A stretch of DNA of 12,764 bases from JAGGAG01 sp031402225 (lineage in GTDB: Bacteria; Gemmatimonadota; Gemmatimonadetes; Gemmatimonadales; GWC2-71-9): assembly GCA_031402225.1 (NCBI GenBank), contig JANNSD010000110.1, forward strand, positions 1 to 12,764. The letters run 5' to 3'. The translations under genes and the position numbers were made by a program. Below the pieces are notes generated by a model. The model made no database searches, was not told where the DNA came from, and saw nothing but the letters and a program-made list of their open reading frames with translations. Within the stretch, counting starts at the first letter, position 1. Each line of letters begins with the position of its first letter. Below are positions 1 to 6,573 of this stretch, piece by piece.

Positions 1-495
1 CTCATCTCGACGCTTGGTGTGTCACACGCCATCCTCCTCGCAGCCGGGCGAATGCCATTCGCCATGGCGGGGCGGCACCAGCTGCCGGGCTGGATCGCGG
101 CGGTGCATCCCGTGTACCGGACGCCATTCGCCGGGCTGGTCGTGTCCGCGATCGCGATGGCCCTCTTCACCCTTGCCACTACGTTCACATCGGCGCTCAC
201 GATCACGGTGGGCCTGCGGGTCATCATCTACCTTGTTACCTGTGCGGCGCTTCCGGTGCTGCGCCGCCGACCGGGCCAGGCGCCCGCAGCTTTCAGGGTG
301 CCAGCGGGAGATGCCGTGGCCCTGCTTTCAGTCGTGACGTGCATTGGCCTCCTCGTCATGCGACCATGGACGGAGACACGCCAGCTCGTGATCGTACTGC
401 TGGTTGGCATGGTGGCGTGGGCCGGGTGCGCTGCCGCTGTCAGGCGGGGCAGCCCCGGTACCGAGGCTGGTGATCGCCCCGGTGGCGCGGCATAA
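1..495 (+). CDS. Amino-acid permease (APC superfamily), C-terminal part, cut by window edge
   Basis: The frame is open from the first base, so the true start lies outside the window; 164 residues are visible. Near the start is a GRMPFAMAG segment (about residues 17-25), followed by HPVYRTPFAG. This matches the loop of amino acid/polyamine/organocation permeases, where a helix ending in (G/S)R-x-P-x-A-M-A is followed by 'RTP'. Four hydrophobic stretches follow (about residues 43-60, 65-84, 103-118, 125-144), fitting the last helices of a 12-helix transporter. The segment around RRRPGQAPAAFRVP resembles the usual loop before the last two helices. It probably imports or exchanges an amino acid across the inner membrane; the substrate cannot be read from this part. 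It ends in TAA ten bases before the next gene, so the two may be cotranscribed. Confidence 0.85.
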   Translation, partial: LISTLGVSHAILLAAGRMPFAMAGRHQLPGWIAAVHPVYRTPFAGLVVSAIAMALFTLATTFTSALTITVGLRVIIYLVTCAALPVLRRRPGQAPAAFRVPAGDAVALLSVVTCIGLLVMRPWTETRQLVIVLLVGMVAWAGCAAAVRRGSPGTEAGDRPGGAA

Positions 496-505
496 TGACC
501 TTGTG

Positions 506-1021
506 ATGACTCGCCTTACCAATATCCGGGCCGGCAGGGCTGACGATGCCGGGGCCATCATGGAGCTCTACCGGGTGGTTAGTGCCACGTCGGGCGGGCT
601 CGCCCGCGCACCCGACGAGGTGACGCGTGACTACGTCGATGGCTTCGTCGCCAGGAGCCTTGCCCGCGGCATGTTGTTGGTCGCCGAAGTGGACGGATTG
701 CCTGGCATCGCGGCCGAACTGCATGGCTATCGGAGCGAGCTGCGGATCTTCCGCCATGTGCTTGGCGAACTCACCGTCGCGGTGCACCCCTCCGCGCAGG
801 GACAGGGCCTTGGGCGAGGGCTTTTCGTGAGACTGCTCGATCTGGTGCAGCGGGATCATCCCGACATCACCCGGGTCGAGCTGATCACACAGGAGGGCAA
901 TCACCGCGCCCTCCGGCTCTATGAGGGACTTGGCTTCCGCCGCGAGGGTCGTCTGGCGGGACGGATCCGCCAACCCGATGGGACGCTCGATGCGGACATT
1001 CCGCTGGCATGGCTGCGCTGA
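506..1021 (+). CDS. GNAT-family N-acetyltransferase
   Basis: This 171-residue protein is a single GNAT domain. The acetyl-CoA pyrophosphate-binding motif A is clear at residues 94-105 (VHPSAQGQGLGRG, the Q/R-x-x-G-x-G/A pattern). The C-terminal motif B is NHRALRLYEGLGFRREGR (about 132-149), with the usual Asn and the Tyr that acts as general acid in many members. The fold transfers acetyl from acetyl-CoA to an amine; the acceptor here (small molecule, antibiotic or protein) is unknown. The ATG at 506 is preferred because the GNAT beta strand (TNIRAGRADD) begins right after it; GTG at 503 is an alternative. The frame is open further upstream, but that would overlap the permease gene with unrelated residues. 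The last 13 bases overlap the next gene, indicating translational coupling. Confidence 0.9.
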   Translation: MTRLTNIRAGRADDAGAIMELYRVVSATSGGLARAPDEVTRDYVDGFVARSLARGMLLVAEVDGLPGIAAELHGYRSELRIFRHVLGELTVAVHPSAQGQGLGRGLFVRLLDLVQRDHPDITRVELITQEGNHRALRLYEGLGFRREGRLAGRIRQPDGTLDADIPLAWLR

Positions 1022-1578
1022 AGCCCAGGTTCTTCAGCACCCCCGCTGCGTTCCGGGCGTGGCTGGAGAAGAACCACCTCGTGGCCGAGGAACTCCTGGT
1101 GGGCTTCTACCGGAAGGACTCGGGCCGTGCCAGTATCACCTGGCCCGAGTCGGTGGACCAGGCGCTCTGCTTCGGCTGGATCGACGGGGTGCGCCGCCGG
1201 CACGATGAAACGAGCTACACCATCCGGTTCACGCCGCGGCGTCCCCGGAGTATCTGGAGCAGGGTGAACATCGGGCGGGTGACGGTGCTGACGGAACAGG
1301 GCCTCATGCGTCCGGCGGGGCTGGCGGCCTTTGCGCGGCGCTCGGACGAGAAGTCCAGCATCTATGCGTACGAGCAGCGACGCACGGCCGCACTGCCGTC
1401 GGCCTACGAGAAGGCGTTCCGGGCCAACCGGAAGGCCTGGGCATACTTCACGGCCCAGGCGCCCTCGTACCAGCAGGTCATGGTCTACCACATCGTGAGT
1501 GCGAAGCAGGAGGCCACGCAGGCCAAGCGCCTCCAGTCGCTGATCGATGTTTCGGCGCGACACCTGAGGGCCCGATGA
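1009..1578 (+). CDS. YdeI/OmpD-associated family protein (OmdA domain)
   Basis: The 189-residue protein matches the YdeI/OmdA family, often annotated 'bacteriocin-protection protein, YdeI or OmpD-associated'. Family hallmarks are ALCFGWIDG at residues 52-60, TPRRPRSIWSRVN at 75-87 and an alpha-helical OmdA tail (about 128-182) rich in Lys, Ala and aromatics. The biochemical role of the family is poorly defined; E. coli/Salmonella YdeI has been linked to antimicrobial-peptide tolerance, but distant soil homologues are untested. No signal peptide or membrane helix is seen, so it should be cytoplasmic. The ATG at 1009 overlaps the upstream GNAT by 13 bases and gives the normal family N-terminus (short lead, then F-x-S/T-x-x-x-F-R-x-W-L). 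The next GNAT starts four bases after the stop, so the three genes form a tight cluster. Confidence 0.87.
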   Translation: MAALKPRFFSTPAAFRAWLEKNHLVAEELLVGFYRKDSGRASITWPESVDQALCFGWIDGVRRRHDETSYTIRFTPRRPRSIWSRVNIGRVTVLTEQGLMRPAGLAAFARRSDEKSSIYAYEQRRTAALPSAYEKAFRANRKAWAYFTAQAPSYQQVMVYHIVSAKQEATQAKRLQSLIDVSARHLRAR

Positions 1579-1582
1579 GCGC

Positions 1583-2110
1583 ATGACCGGGCAAACGGTC
1601 GGCCTGACCGAGCGCCTCCTCCTTCGCCGGATGACCGCAGACGATGCCCCGTTCATCCTGGAGCTCCTGAATGAGCCCTCGTTCCTCGAGTTCATCGGCG
1701 ATAAGGGCGTCCGGACCCTCGACGACGCGCGCCACTACATTCTCACCGGCCCGATGGCGAGCTACGACCGGCACGGCTTCGGCCTGTACCTGGTGCTGCT
1801 CAGGGCGGGCGAGGTGCCGATCGGCACCTGCGGGTTGCTGAAGCGCGATACCCTGCCCGACGTGGACATCGGGTACGCGCTCCGGCCTGCCTTCTGGGGT
1901 CAGGGATACGCCTTCGAGGCCGCCGCTGCGATGCTGGCGCACGGCCGCGAGGTGTTCGGCCTCAAACGCATCGTGGCCATTACGACACCGGCCAACCTGG
2001 CCTCGAAGGCGCTGTTGGAGAAACTCGGCCTGCGGTACGAACGGACCCTGAGCCTGTCCAGCGAGAACGACACCGACCTGTTCGCCATCGAGGCGCCGGG
2101 AGCAACATGA
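1583..2110 (+). CDS. GNAT-family N-acetyltransferase, RimJ/RimL type
   Basis: The 175-residue protein has the Acetyltransf_3 layout. It opens with LTERLLLRRMTADDAP (residues 8-23), the typical 'T-E-R-L-x-L-R-x-x-x-x-x-D' entry of RimJ/RimL-like enzymes. Motif A appears as DIGYALRPAFWGQGYAFEA (95-113) and motif B as NLASKALLEKLGLRYE (138-153). RimJ/RimL themselves acetylate ribosomal protein N-termini, but this subgroup is broad and also includes small-molecule acetyltransferases, so the substrate is not assignable. It lies four bases after the YdeI-like gene; a purine stretch (GAGGG at 1566-1570) is the closest thing to a ribosome binding site. The ATG at 1583 gives a normal-length family member. 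Confidence 0.9.
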   Translation: MTGQTVGLTERLLLRRMTADDAPFILELLNEPSFLEFIGDKGVRTLDDARHYILTGPMASYDRHGFGLYLVLLRAGEVPIGTCGLLKRDTLPDVDIGYALRPAFWGQGYAFEAAAAMLAHGREVFGLKRIVAITTPANLASKALLEKLGLRYERTLSLSSENDTDLFAIEAPGAT

Positions 2111-2126
2111 GCTGCACCATGACCAC

Positions 2127-2132
2127 AAGGAG
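2127..2132 (+). promoter_or_regulatory. Ribosome binding site deciding a GTG start
   Basis: AAGGAG lies six bases before the GTG at 2139. The spacing supports this GTG over the in-frame ATG at 2151. Confidence 0.7.
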
Positions 2133-2138
2133 CTGTCT

Positions 2139-2618
2139 GTGATCGACGCGATGAGCCCCAGACGCGCCATGCTCTTCGGGGCGCTGACGGTGGGTGTGCT
2201 GGACCTGCTCGATACGTTCGTGTTCTTCGGCACCCGCGGCGTGCCGCCGCTCCGCATCCTGCAGGCCATCGCGTCCGGCCTGGTTGGGCCGCAGGCTGCC
2301 GTGGCTGGCGGGCTCGCCACGGCGGCGCTCGGCCTGCTGCTGCATTTTCTCATCGCGCTGGTGGTCGTCGTGGTGTTCTATCTCGTCAGCCGCAAAGTAC
2401 CAATCCTGACACGGTATCCGGTCGCCCTGGGCGCGCTGTACGGGATTGCCGTGTACTTCATCATGACACTCGTGGTGGTCCCATCGTCGGCCATCGGCGC
2501 CGTGAGAGCGCTGCCGGCGCTTCCGGTGCTGGTGAACGGCTTGCTGGTGCATGCCCTCGGGGTCGGAATACCGGCGGCGCTCTTCTCCCGTGCCGCGACG
2601 CGGGTACAGGCGGCCTGA
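2139..2618 (+). CDS. Four-helix integral membrane protein of unknown function
   Basis: The 159-residue protein is almost entirely hydrophobic, with about four membrane helices (roughly residues 11-30, 56-82, 92-115 and 125-148). A short charged N-terminus (MSPRRAML) and an Arg-containing C-terminus suggest cytoplasmic ends. I do not recognise a catalytic motif. Conserved-looking small-residue segments (GPQAAVAGG, YPVALGALYG) resemble helix-packing motifs, and the overall shape is like small YagU/DUF1440-type membrane proteins, though I cannot establish that relationship. The GTG start is backed by an AAGGAG site. It follows the GNAT gene by 28 bases, and its stop is two bases before the exported thioredoxin start, suggesting coupled expression. 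A role alongside that envelope protein is possible but not shown. Confidence 0.75.
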   Translation: MIDAMSPRRAMLFGALTVGVLDLLDTFVFFGTRGVPPLRILQAIASGLVGPQAAVAGGLATAALGLLLHFLIALVVVVVFYLVSRKVPILTRYPVALGALYGIAVYFIMTLVVVPSSAIGAVRALPALPVLVNGLLVHALGVGIPAALFSRAATRVQAA

Positions 2619-2620
2619 CG

Positions 2621-3184
2621 ATGGCCCGGTCCGCGACTGGATGGCGGCCACACGCGGCACTGCTCCTCGCGCTCGGTGCCGTCCTCGCGCGGCCCGTACC
2701 GGCGCAGGGGCAGGATGCTGGCGCGATCGCGCCCGATTTTTCGGCATCCTTCCTCGCGGACACCGCGGCAGCGCCCTGGCAGTTCTGGGCCCGCGCCGAG
2801 ACCCCGGTCACGATCCTCAGCTTCTGGGCCACTTGGTGCAAGCCGTGCGAAACACTGCACCCATGGCTGGAGGCGCTGGCCGATCGCTACCACGACCAGG
2901 GCGTTCGGATCGTTGCGATCAACATGCGTGAGCCCGCCGATTCGATTCGCCGGCTGCTGGCCGGCGACAGCGCGTCTGCCACCGTCAACTTGCTCGATTC
3001 CGATGGGCACGTGGTGCTGCTCTACTCCGTGACGTCGGTGCCCACCACGATCCTGGTCTCGGCCAACAACGTGGTGTTGCATCGATGGGAAGGGGTCAAG
3101 TCCACCATGAGCGGTGTCGAACCGGTGCTGGAACGCATGCTGGCAGCGGTGCCGGTTCCGACCGGCACCGGCACCGGGCCGTGA
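2621..3184 (+). CDS. Exported TlpA/ResA-like thiol-disulfide oxidoreductase
   Basis: The 187-residue protein carries an N-terminal signal peptide: Arg near the N-terminus, hydrophobic AALLLALGAVLA at 12-23, and likely cleavage near PVPAQG, about residue 29. A thioredoxin-fold domain of the AhpC/TSA-Redoxin-TlpA class follows. The active site is WCKPC at residues 72-76 inside SFWATWCKPCETLHPWL, with redox cysteines C73 and C76. The cis-proline is P141 (VTSVPTTILV). The family works outside the cytoplasm, usually reducing disulfides in apocytochrome c or other envelope proteins; no cytochrome-maturation genes are visible here, so the partner is unknown. The C-terminus ends in a Pro-Val-Pro then Thr-Gly repeat tail whose DNA forms a strong hairpin (3147-3170). 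The gene starts two bases after the membrane protein gene and 17 bases before the amidinohydrolase gene. Confidence 0.88.
   Translation: MARSATGWRPHAALLLALGAVLARPVPAQGQDAGAIAPDFSASFLADTAAAPWQFWARAETPVTILSFWATWCKPCETLHPWLEALADRYHDQGVRIVAINMREPADSIRRLLAGDSASATVNLLDSDGHVVLLYSVTSVPTTILVSANNVVLHRWEGVKSTMSGVEPVLERMLAAVPVPTGTGTGP
3147..3170 (+). other. Perfect 10-bp hairpin with TCCG loop, inside the end of the thioredoxin gene
   Basis: CGGTGCCGGT (3147-3156) pairs fully with ACCGGCACCG (3161-3170) around a four-base TCCG loop. As RNA this is a UNCG-class tetraloop, though closed by U-A rather than C-G. It sits 12-15 bases before the thioredoxin stop codon. No T-run follows, so it is not a standard intrinsic terminator; an mRNA-stability or translation-spacing role is possible. 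The same DNA codes for the unusual Pro/Thr/Gly tail of the protein. Confidence 0.6.
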
Positions 3185-3201
3185 AGGGATACACCGCGTA
3201 G

Positions 3202-3972
3202 ATGCGGCGTCTCATTGCACTCACGCGGGCCGTGAGCCCGGCCATGGCCGACTGTGAACTCACGCATCTCTCGCGCATGTCGATCGACGTGGACCGCGCG
3301 GCGGTGCAGCATGGCGAGTACGAACGGGCGCTGGCGCGGCTTGGCGCCGAGGTAGTACGGGTACCGGCGGCGCCAGCGCATGCCGATGCGGTGTTCGTCG
3401 AGGACACCGCGGTCGTGGTTCAGGAGATGGCCATCATCGCCCGGCCGGGCGCGGCATCACGCCGGGGCGAGACATCGGCCGTGGCGGAGGTGCTGCGAGG
3501 CTTTCGGCCGCTCGCGTTCATCGAGGCGCCCGGCACCCTCGATGGCGGGGACGTGCTCCGGCTCGGCACGGTGCTGTACGTGGGGCTCTCCGGCCGGACG
3601 AACATGGCGGGCGCGGCCCAGCTGCGGGCGCACCTGGCGCCCTTCGGCTACGAGGTGCGCACCGCCGTGCCCACCGGGTGCCTGCACCTCAAGACGGCGG
3701 TGACCGCCATCGGCGATGACGCCGTCGTGCTCAACGCGGCGTGGATCGACCCGGCTACCTTCGCGCACTGCGAGGTGGTGCAGGTCGATCCGCGGGAGCC
3801 GTTCGCCGCGAACGCGGTGCGCGTCCATGACGCGCTGCTCGTGGCGGAAGCATTCCCCCGCACGCGCGAACGACTGGAGGCGCGGGGCGCCCGCGTGGAA
3901 GCGGTGGATGCGTCGGAGCTCGCGAAGGCCGAAGGAGCGGTGACCTGCTGCAGCATCCTGCTGGAGGCCTGA
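3202..3972 (+). CDS. Dimethylargininase-like amidinohydrolase (DDAH)
   Basis: At 256 residues it matches the size of Pseudomonas aeruginosa DDAH (254), which converts N-omega-dimethylarginine to citrulline plus dimethylamine in the cytoplasm. Characteristic blocks are DAVFVEDTAVV (62-72, with the substrate-binding Glu-Asp pair), ARPGAASRRGET (80-91), EAPGTLDGGDVL (108-119), GLSGRTN (128-134), LHLKT (161-165) and GAVTCCS (245-251). The catalytic triad aligns position for position: Cys249, His162, and residue 114, which is Asp here as in mammalian DDAH1, while the Pseudomonas enzyme has Glu. A second Cys (C250) sits next to the nucleophile. Related arginine deiminases and other amidinotransferase-fold enzymes are alternatives, but the short length and the SRRGET and C-terminal blocks favour DDAH. 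The ATG at 3202 gives the family N-terminus; AAGGGA at 3184-3189 is a rather distant ribosome site. The next gene begins four bases after the stop. Confidence 0.85.
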   Translation: MRRLIALTRAVSPAMADCELTHLSRMSIDVDRAAVQHGEYERALARLGAEVVRVPAAPAHADAVFVEDTAVVVQEMAIIARPGAASRRGETSAVAEVLRGFRPLAFIEAPGTLDGGDVLRLGTVLYVGLSGRTNMAGAAQLRAHLAPFGYEVRTAVPTGCLHLKTAVTAIGDDAVVLNAAWIDPATFAHCEVVQVDPREPFAANAVRVHDALLVAEAFPRTRERLEARGARVEAVDASELAKAEGAVTCCSILLEA

Positions 3973-3976
3973 GGCG

Positions 3977-4342
3977 GTGAGGAAGAAGGACGAGCCACGG
4001 GGCGGCCTGGTGTATTCGACCGAACTTGGACGAACCTGCCCTTCGTGCCGCAAGCCCCTCACGTACTGCACGTGCCGGCAGGCGAGTTCCGCGCCGGTGG
4101 GCGATGGCAACGTGCGGGTGGGGCGCGAGACCAAGGGCCGGAACGGCAAGGGCGTGACGGTGATCAGCGGCGTGCCGCTCGCGCCCGCCGACCTGCAGGC
4201 CCTGACGACGCACCTCAAGAAGCGCTGCGGATCAGGCGGCACGCTCAAGGAGGGTGTTATCGAGATCCAGGGTGACCACCGTGACCTCGTGGTGGAGGAA
4301 CTGCAGAAGCGCGGGTGGAGCGTGAAGCGCTCGGGCGGCTGA
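3977..4342 (+). CDS. yciH: SUI1/eIF1-like translation factor (YciH family)
   Basis: The 121-residue protein has the bacterial YciH layout. LVYSTELGRTC (11-21) is the family opener, followed by a four-cysteine knuckle (C21-x2-C24 and C31-x-C33) that probably binds zinc. The SUI1 domain (about 46-120) has the signature GRNGKGVTVISGVPL (54-68) and LKKRCGSGGTLKEGVIEIQGDHRD (split at 80-91 and 92-103). Eukaryotic eIF1 and archaeal aIF1 monitor start-codon selection on the small ribosomal subunit; in E. coli YciH has been reported to affect initiation fidelity and stress translation. The start is GTG at 3977, four bases after the amidinohydrolase stop, with GAGG at 3971-3974 overlapping that stop. 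The next gene starts within 10 bases after its stop. Confidence 0.92.
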   Translation: MRKKDEPRGGLVYSTELGRTCPSCRKPLTYCTCRQASSAPVGDGNVRVGRETKGRNGKGVTVISGVPLAPADLQALTTHLKKRCGSGGTLKEGVIEIQGDHRDLVVEELQKRGWSVKRSGG

Positions 4343-4346
4343 CGTG

Positions 4347-5009
4347 ATGATGGATCTCCAGCTCGCCCGCGCGGAGACTGAACTCACGACCGCCGCCACT
4401 GACGCACTGCTGACGGTGGTCGTGATCCTCGGCATCGCATGGCTGTGCCGTGTGGTGCCTCCCTCGCCGCGCCGCACCCTGTGGGTTTGTGGCCTCGCAC
4501 TCTTCGCCGTGGCGGGCGCGCTCGGCGCACTGGTGCACGGATTCGACCTCGACCCGCGCACCCGCGAACTGCTCTGGCAGCCGCTCTATCTTACGCTTGG
4601 CTCGGCGCTCGCCTTCTTCAGCGCAGGCGCCATCGGCGACTGGCGGGGCGACGTGGCGGCGCGCCGTGCCCTGCCGTTCCTCCTGGTGCTCGCCTTCGCC
4701 TTCTACCTCCTCACCCGGCTGTCGGGAGGCAAGTTCCTCGTGTTCGTGATCTTCGAGGCGGCGGCGCTGCTGTTTGCGCTTGCGGTCTATGCCCGGCTCG
4801 CCGTGAAGGGAAGGCGTGGCACGGCGCTCGTGGTGTCGGGCCTGGTGCTCAGCCTCGTCGGCGGGGTGTTGCAGGCGAGTACGCTGTCGCTGCACGTGGT
4901 GTGGGAGTTCAATCACAACGGGTTGTATCACCTGGTGCAGCTTGTCGGCGTCGTCTTTCTCGTGGCGGGGCTTCGCGGCACGCTCTCGATACCGCCCGGG
5001 AGGACCTGA
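4347..5009 (+). CDS. Seven-helix membrane protein, DUF6962-like, possible hydrolase-like histidine set
   Basis: The protein (about 220 residues) has around seven membrane helices (near residues 21-37, 45-64, 79-97, 110-123, 130-150, 160-177, 192-210, counted from the GTG at 4344). It resembles the uncharacterised DUF6962 family from memory; I cannot confirm the match. Polar residues sit in or beside helices: H65 in GALVHGF, E138, H184, E188 and the block EFNHNGLYHLVQ with H191 and H196. A histidine in the second helix plus paired histidines at the start of the last helix recalls the CREST superfamily of membrane hydrolases (alkaline ceramidases, PAQR receptors); that link is inference. Start codons GTG 4344, ATG 4347 and ATG 4350 are adjacent and cannot be told apart. 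It follows the SUI1 gene almost directly. Confidence 0.75.
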   Translation: MMDLQLARAETELTTAATDALLTVVVILGIAWLCRVVPPSPRRTLWVCGLALFAVAGALGALVHGFDLDPRTRELLWQPLYLTLGSALAFFSAGAIGDWRGDVAARRALPFLLVLAFAFYLLTRLSGGKFLVFVIFEAAALLFALAVYARLAVKGRRGTALVVSGLVLSLVGGVLQASTLSLHVVWEFNHNGLYHLVQLVGVVFLVAGLRGTLSIPPGRT

Positions 5010-5023
5010 CGACCGGTGCCAGT

Positions 5024-5063
5024 GACCGGGGTCCTGCCCCCGGTCGCCCCTCGCGAAAGGGGC
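5024..5063 (+). other. Two back-to-back perfect hairpins before the helicase gene
   Basis: GACCGGGG (5024-5031) pairs with CCCCGGTC (5038-5045) around TCCTGC. Directly adjoining it, GCCCCT (5046-5051) pairs with AGGGGC (5058-5063) around CGCGAA. They lie 14 bases after the membrane protein stop and 81 bases before the helicase GTG. No T-run follows. They may be a weak or Rho-assisted terminator for the upstream operon, or a structured 5' leader for the helicase. Confidence 0.55.
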
Positions 5064-5131
5064 CCCAACCTGCGACTTTACGCGCGAAGCAGCGGCGCCG
5101 GAACGTCCGACCGCCGGCCCGTTTTCACCGA

Positions 5132-5138
5132 AGAAGGA
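5132..5138 (+). promoter_or_regulatory. Ribosome binding site deciding the helicase GTG start
   Basis: AGAAGGA ends six bases before the GTG at 5145. This fixes the start there rather than at the GTG at 5016, which would add 43 residues unlike any DEAD-box N-terminus. Confidence 0.75.
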
Positions 5139-5144
5139 CCCATC

Positions 5145-6554
5145 GTGCCTTTCAGTAGCCTCAAGCTTCACCCCAGCCTCCTCCAAGGGGTGAAGGAACT
5201 CGGCTTTACCCGCGCCACCCCGATCCAGGAAGCAGCGATTCCGCCGGCCCTGGAAGGCCGGGACATCCTCGCGTGCGCGATGACCGGCAGCGGCAAGACC
5301 GCGGCGTTCATCCTGCCGATCGTGCACCAGCTCATTGACCGGCCCCGCGGTGTCACCCGCGCGCTGGTGCTCACGCCGACGCGCGAGCTGGCGGCGCAGA
5401 TCTACGAAGACCTCAAGGATCTCGCGGTGCACACGCCGATTTCCGGCGCCGCCGTCTTCGGCGGGGTGGGCATGGGCCCGCAGGAGCACGCGTTCCGCAG
5501 CGGTGTGGACGTGATCGTCGCGACCCCGGGCCGGCTGCTCGATCACTTTCGCCAGCCGTACGCGAAGCTGGCCGGACTCGAGTACCTCGTGCTTGACGAA
5601 GCCGACCGGATGCTCGACATGGGCTTCCTGCCCGACATCAAGAAGGTGCTGCGCCACCTTCCGCCCAAGCGGCAGACGTTCTTCTTCAGCGCCACGATGC
5701 CCGGCCCGATCGGCCTGCTCGCCAAGGAGATGCTGAAGCAGCCGTTCACCATCAACGTCGAGCGGCAGTCGGCGCCGGCCGTGGGCATTACGCAGGCGGT
5801 GTACCCGGTGGCCCAGGAGCTCAAGGGTGCGCTCTTCGTGGCGCTGCTCAAGCGGGGCGAGATGCAGGAGGCCCTGGTGTTCACCCGCACCAAGCATCGC
5901 GCCAACCGGCTGGCCGACTACCTCGTCAAGCAGGGCATCAAGGCGGCGCGCATCCACGGCAATCGTTCTCAGGCCCAGCGCACCGAAGCGCTCGCCGGGT
6001 TCAAGGACGGCACCTATCGCGTGCTCGTGGCCACCGACATTGCCGCGCGAGGCATCGACATCGAGGAGCTGGGTCACGTCGTCAATTTCGACGTGCCGCT
6101 GGTTCCCGACGACTACATCCACCGCGTCGGCCGCACCGCGCGCGCGTCGGCCACCGGCGATGCCTTCACGTTCGTGTCGCCGCAGGAAGAAGGCGAGCTG
6201 CGGAACATCGAGCGGGCGGTTGGGAAGCGACTGCCGCGCGTCACGGTCCCCGATTTCGATTACTCCGCCAAGCCGGAGGGGCAGCTCGAGATCCCGCTTG
6301 CCGAGCGCATCGCCGTCATCCGCGCCAAGAAGGCTGAGGATCGCGCGCGGGCCAAGGCGAAGGAGGCGCGCCGGGCGGGCGGAAGCCCCGGCGGCCCGGT
6401 GAGCGGCGGCCGGAGCGGCGGTGGCCGCCCCGGCGGTGGCGGGCGCAGTGGCAGCGGGCGCAGTGGTGGTGGGAGCGGCGGCAGTGGCAGCGGCGGGACG
6501 TCTCACGGCGGCGGCGGTCCGCGGCGCGGTGGTGGTGGGCATCGCGGCGGCTGA
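5145..6554 (+). CDS. rhlE: DEAD-box ATP-dependent RNA helicase, RhlE type
   Basis: The 469-residue protein has all DEAD-box motifs in order. The Q motif runs from Phe3 to Gln28 (GFTRATPIQ). Motif I is AMTGSGKT (45-52), Ia PTREL (78-82), Ib TPGR (127-130), II DEAD (151-154) and III SAT (182-184). The second RecA domain has VFTRTK (245-250), HGNRSQAQR (271-279), VATDIAARGIDI (295-306) and HRVGRTAR (326-333). The MPFSSL-x-L-x-P-x-L-x-x-G-V N-terminus and the short basic tail fit RhlE-like helicases, which remodel RNA duplexes in ribosome assembly, mRNA decay or cold adaptation. Residues 411-469 are an almost pure Gly/Ser/Arg tail with RGG-like repeats, presumably a flexible RNA-binding region. 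GTG start with AGAAGGA at good spacing. Tandem hairpins precede it. The next gene starts about 20 bases after its stop or overlaps it. Confidence 0.95.
   Translation: MPFSSLKLHPSLLQGVKELGFTRATPIQEAAIPPALEGRDILACAMTGSGKTAAFILPIVHQLIDRPRGVTRALVLTPTRELAAQIYEDLKDLAVHTPISGAAVFGGVGMGPQEHAFRSGVDVIVATPGRLLDHFRQPYAKLAGLEYLVLDEADRMLDMGFLPDIKKVLRHLPPKRQTFFFSATMPGPIGLLAKEMLKQPFTINVERQSAPAVGITQAVYPVAQELKGALFVALLKRGEMQEALVFTRTKHRANRLADYLVKQGIKAARIHGNRSQAQRTEALAGFKDGTYRVLVATDIAARGIDIEELGHVVNFDVPLVPDDYIHRVGRTARASATGDAFTFVSPQEEGELRNIERAVGKRLPRVTVPDFDYSAKPEGQLEIPLAERIAVIRAKKAEDRARAKAKEARRAGGSPGGPVSGGRSGGGRPGGGGRSGSGRSGGGSGGSGSGGTSHGGGGPRRGGGGHRGG
6376..6551 (+). repeat. GGC/AGC-rich low-complexity repeat coding the helicase RGG/SGG tail
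   Basis: About 175 bases made largely of GGC, GGT, AGC and CGC codons, giving Gly-Gly-Arg-Ser style repeats. Such DNA is prone to slippage, so tail length probably varies between relatives. Every reading frame here stays open, which produces false upstream extensions of the next gene. Confidence 0.75.
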
Positions 6555-6573
6555 GGTCCGTGCCATCGGTGCC

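Noticed and set aside
506..2110. GNAT-YdeI-GNAT cluster as a resistance or toxin-antitoxin cassette
   Set aside because: Neither GNAT shows toxin-type (TacT) size or a paired antitoxin gene, and YdeI proteins are widespread outside resistance loci. I see no sign of transfer.
1478..2747. Long minus-strand open frames opposite the second GNAT, the small membrane protein and the thioredoxin gene
   Set aside because: Compositional shadows of the plus-strand genes; no motifs or ribosome sites.
5016..5144. N-terminal extension of the helicase from GTG 5016
   Set aside because: The 43 added residues are not DEAD-box like, cover the tandem hairpins, and a good ribosome site points to GTG 5145.
6421..6573. 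Start of the JAMM gene at ATG 6421
   Set aside because: The added part is only the out-of-frame reading of the helicase Gly-rich repeat (Ala/Val/Gly runs) and would overlap the helicase by 134 bases.
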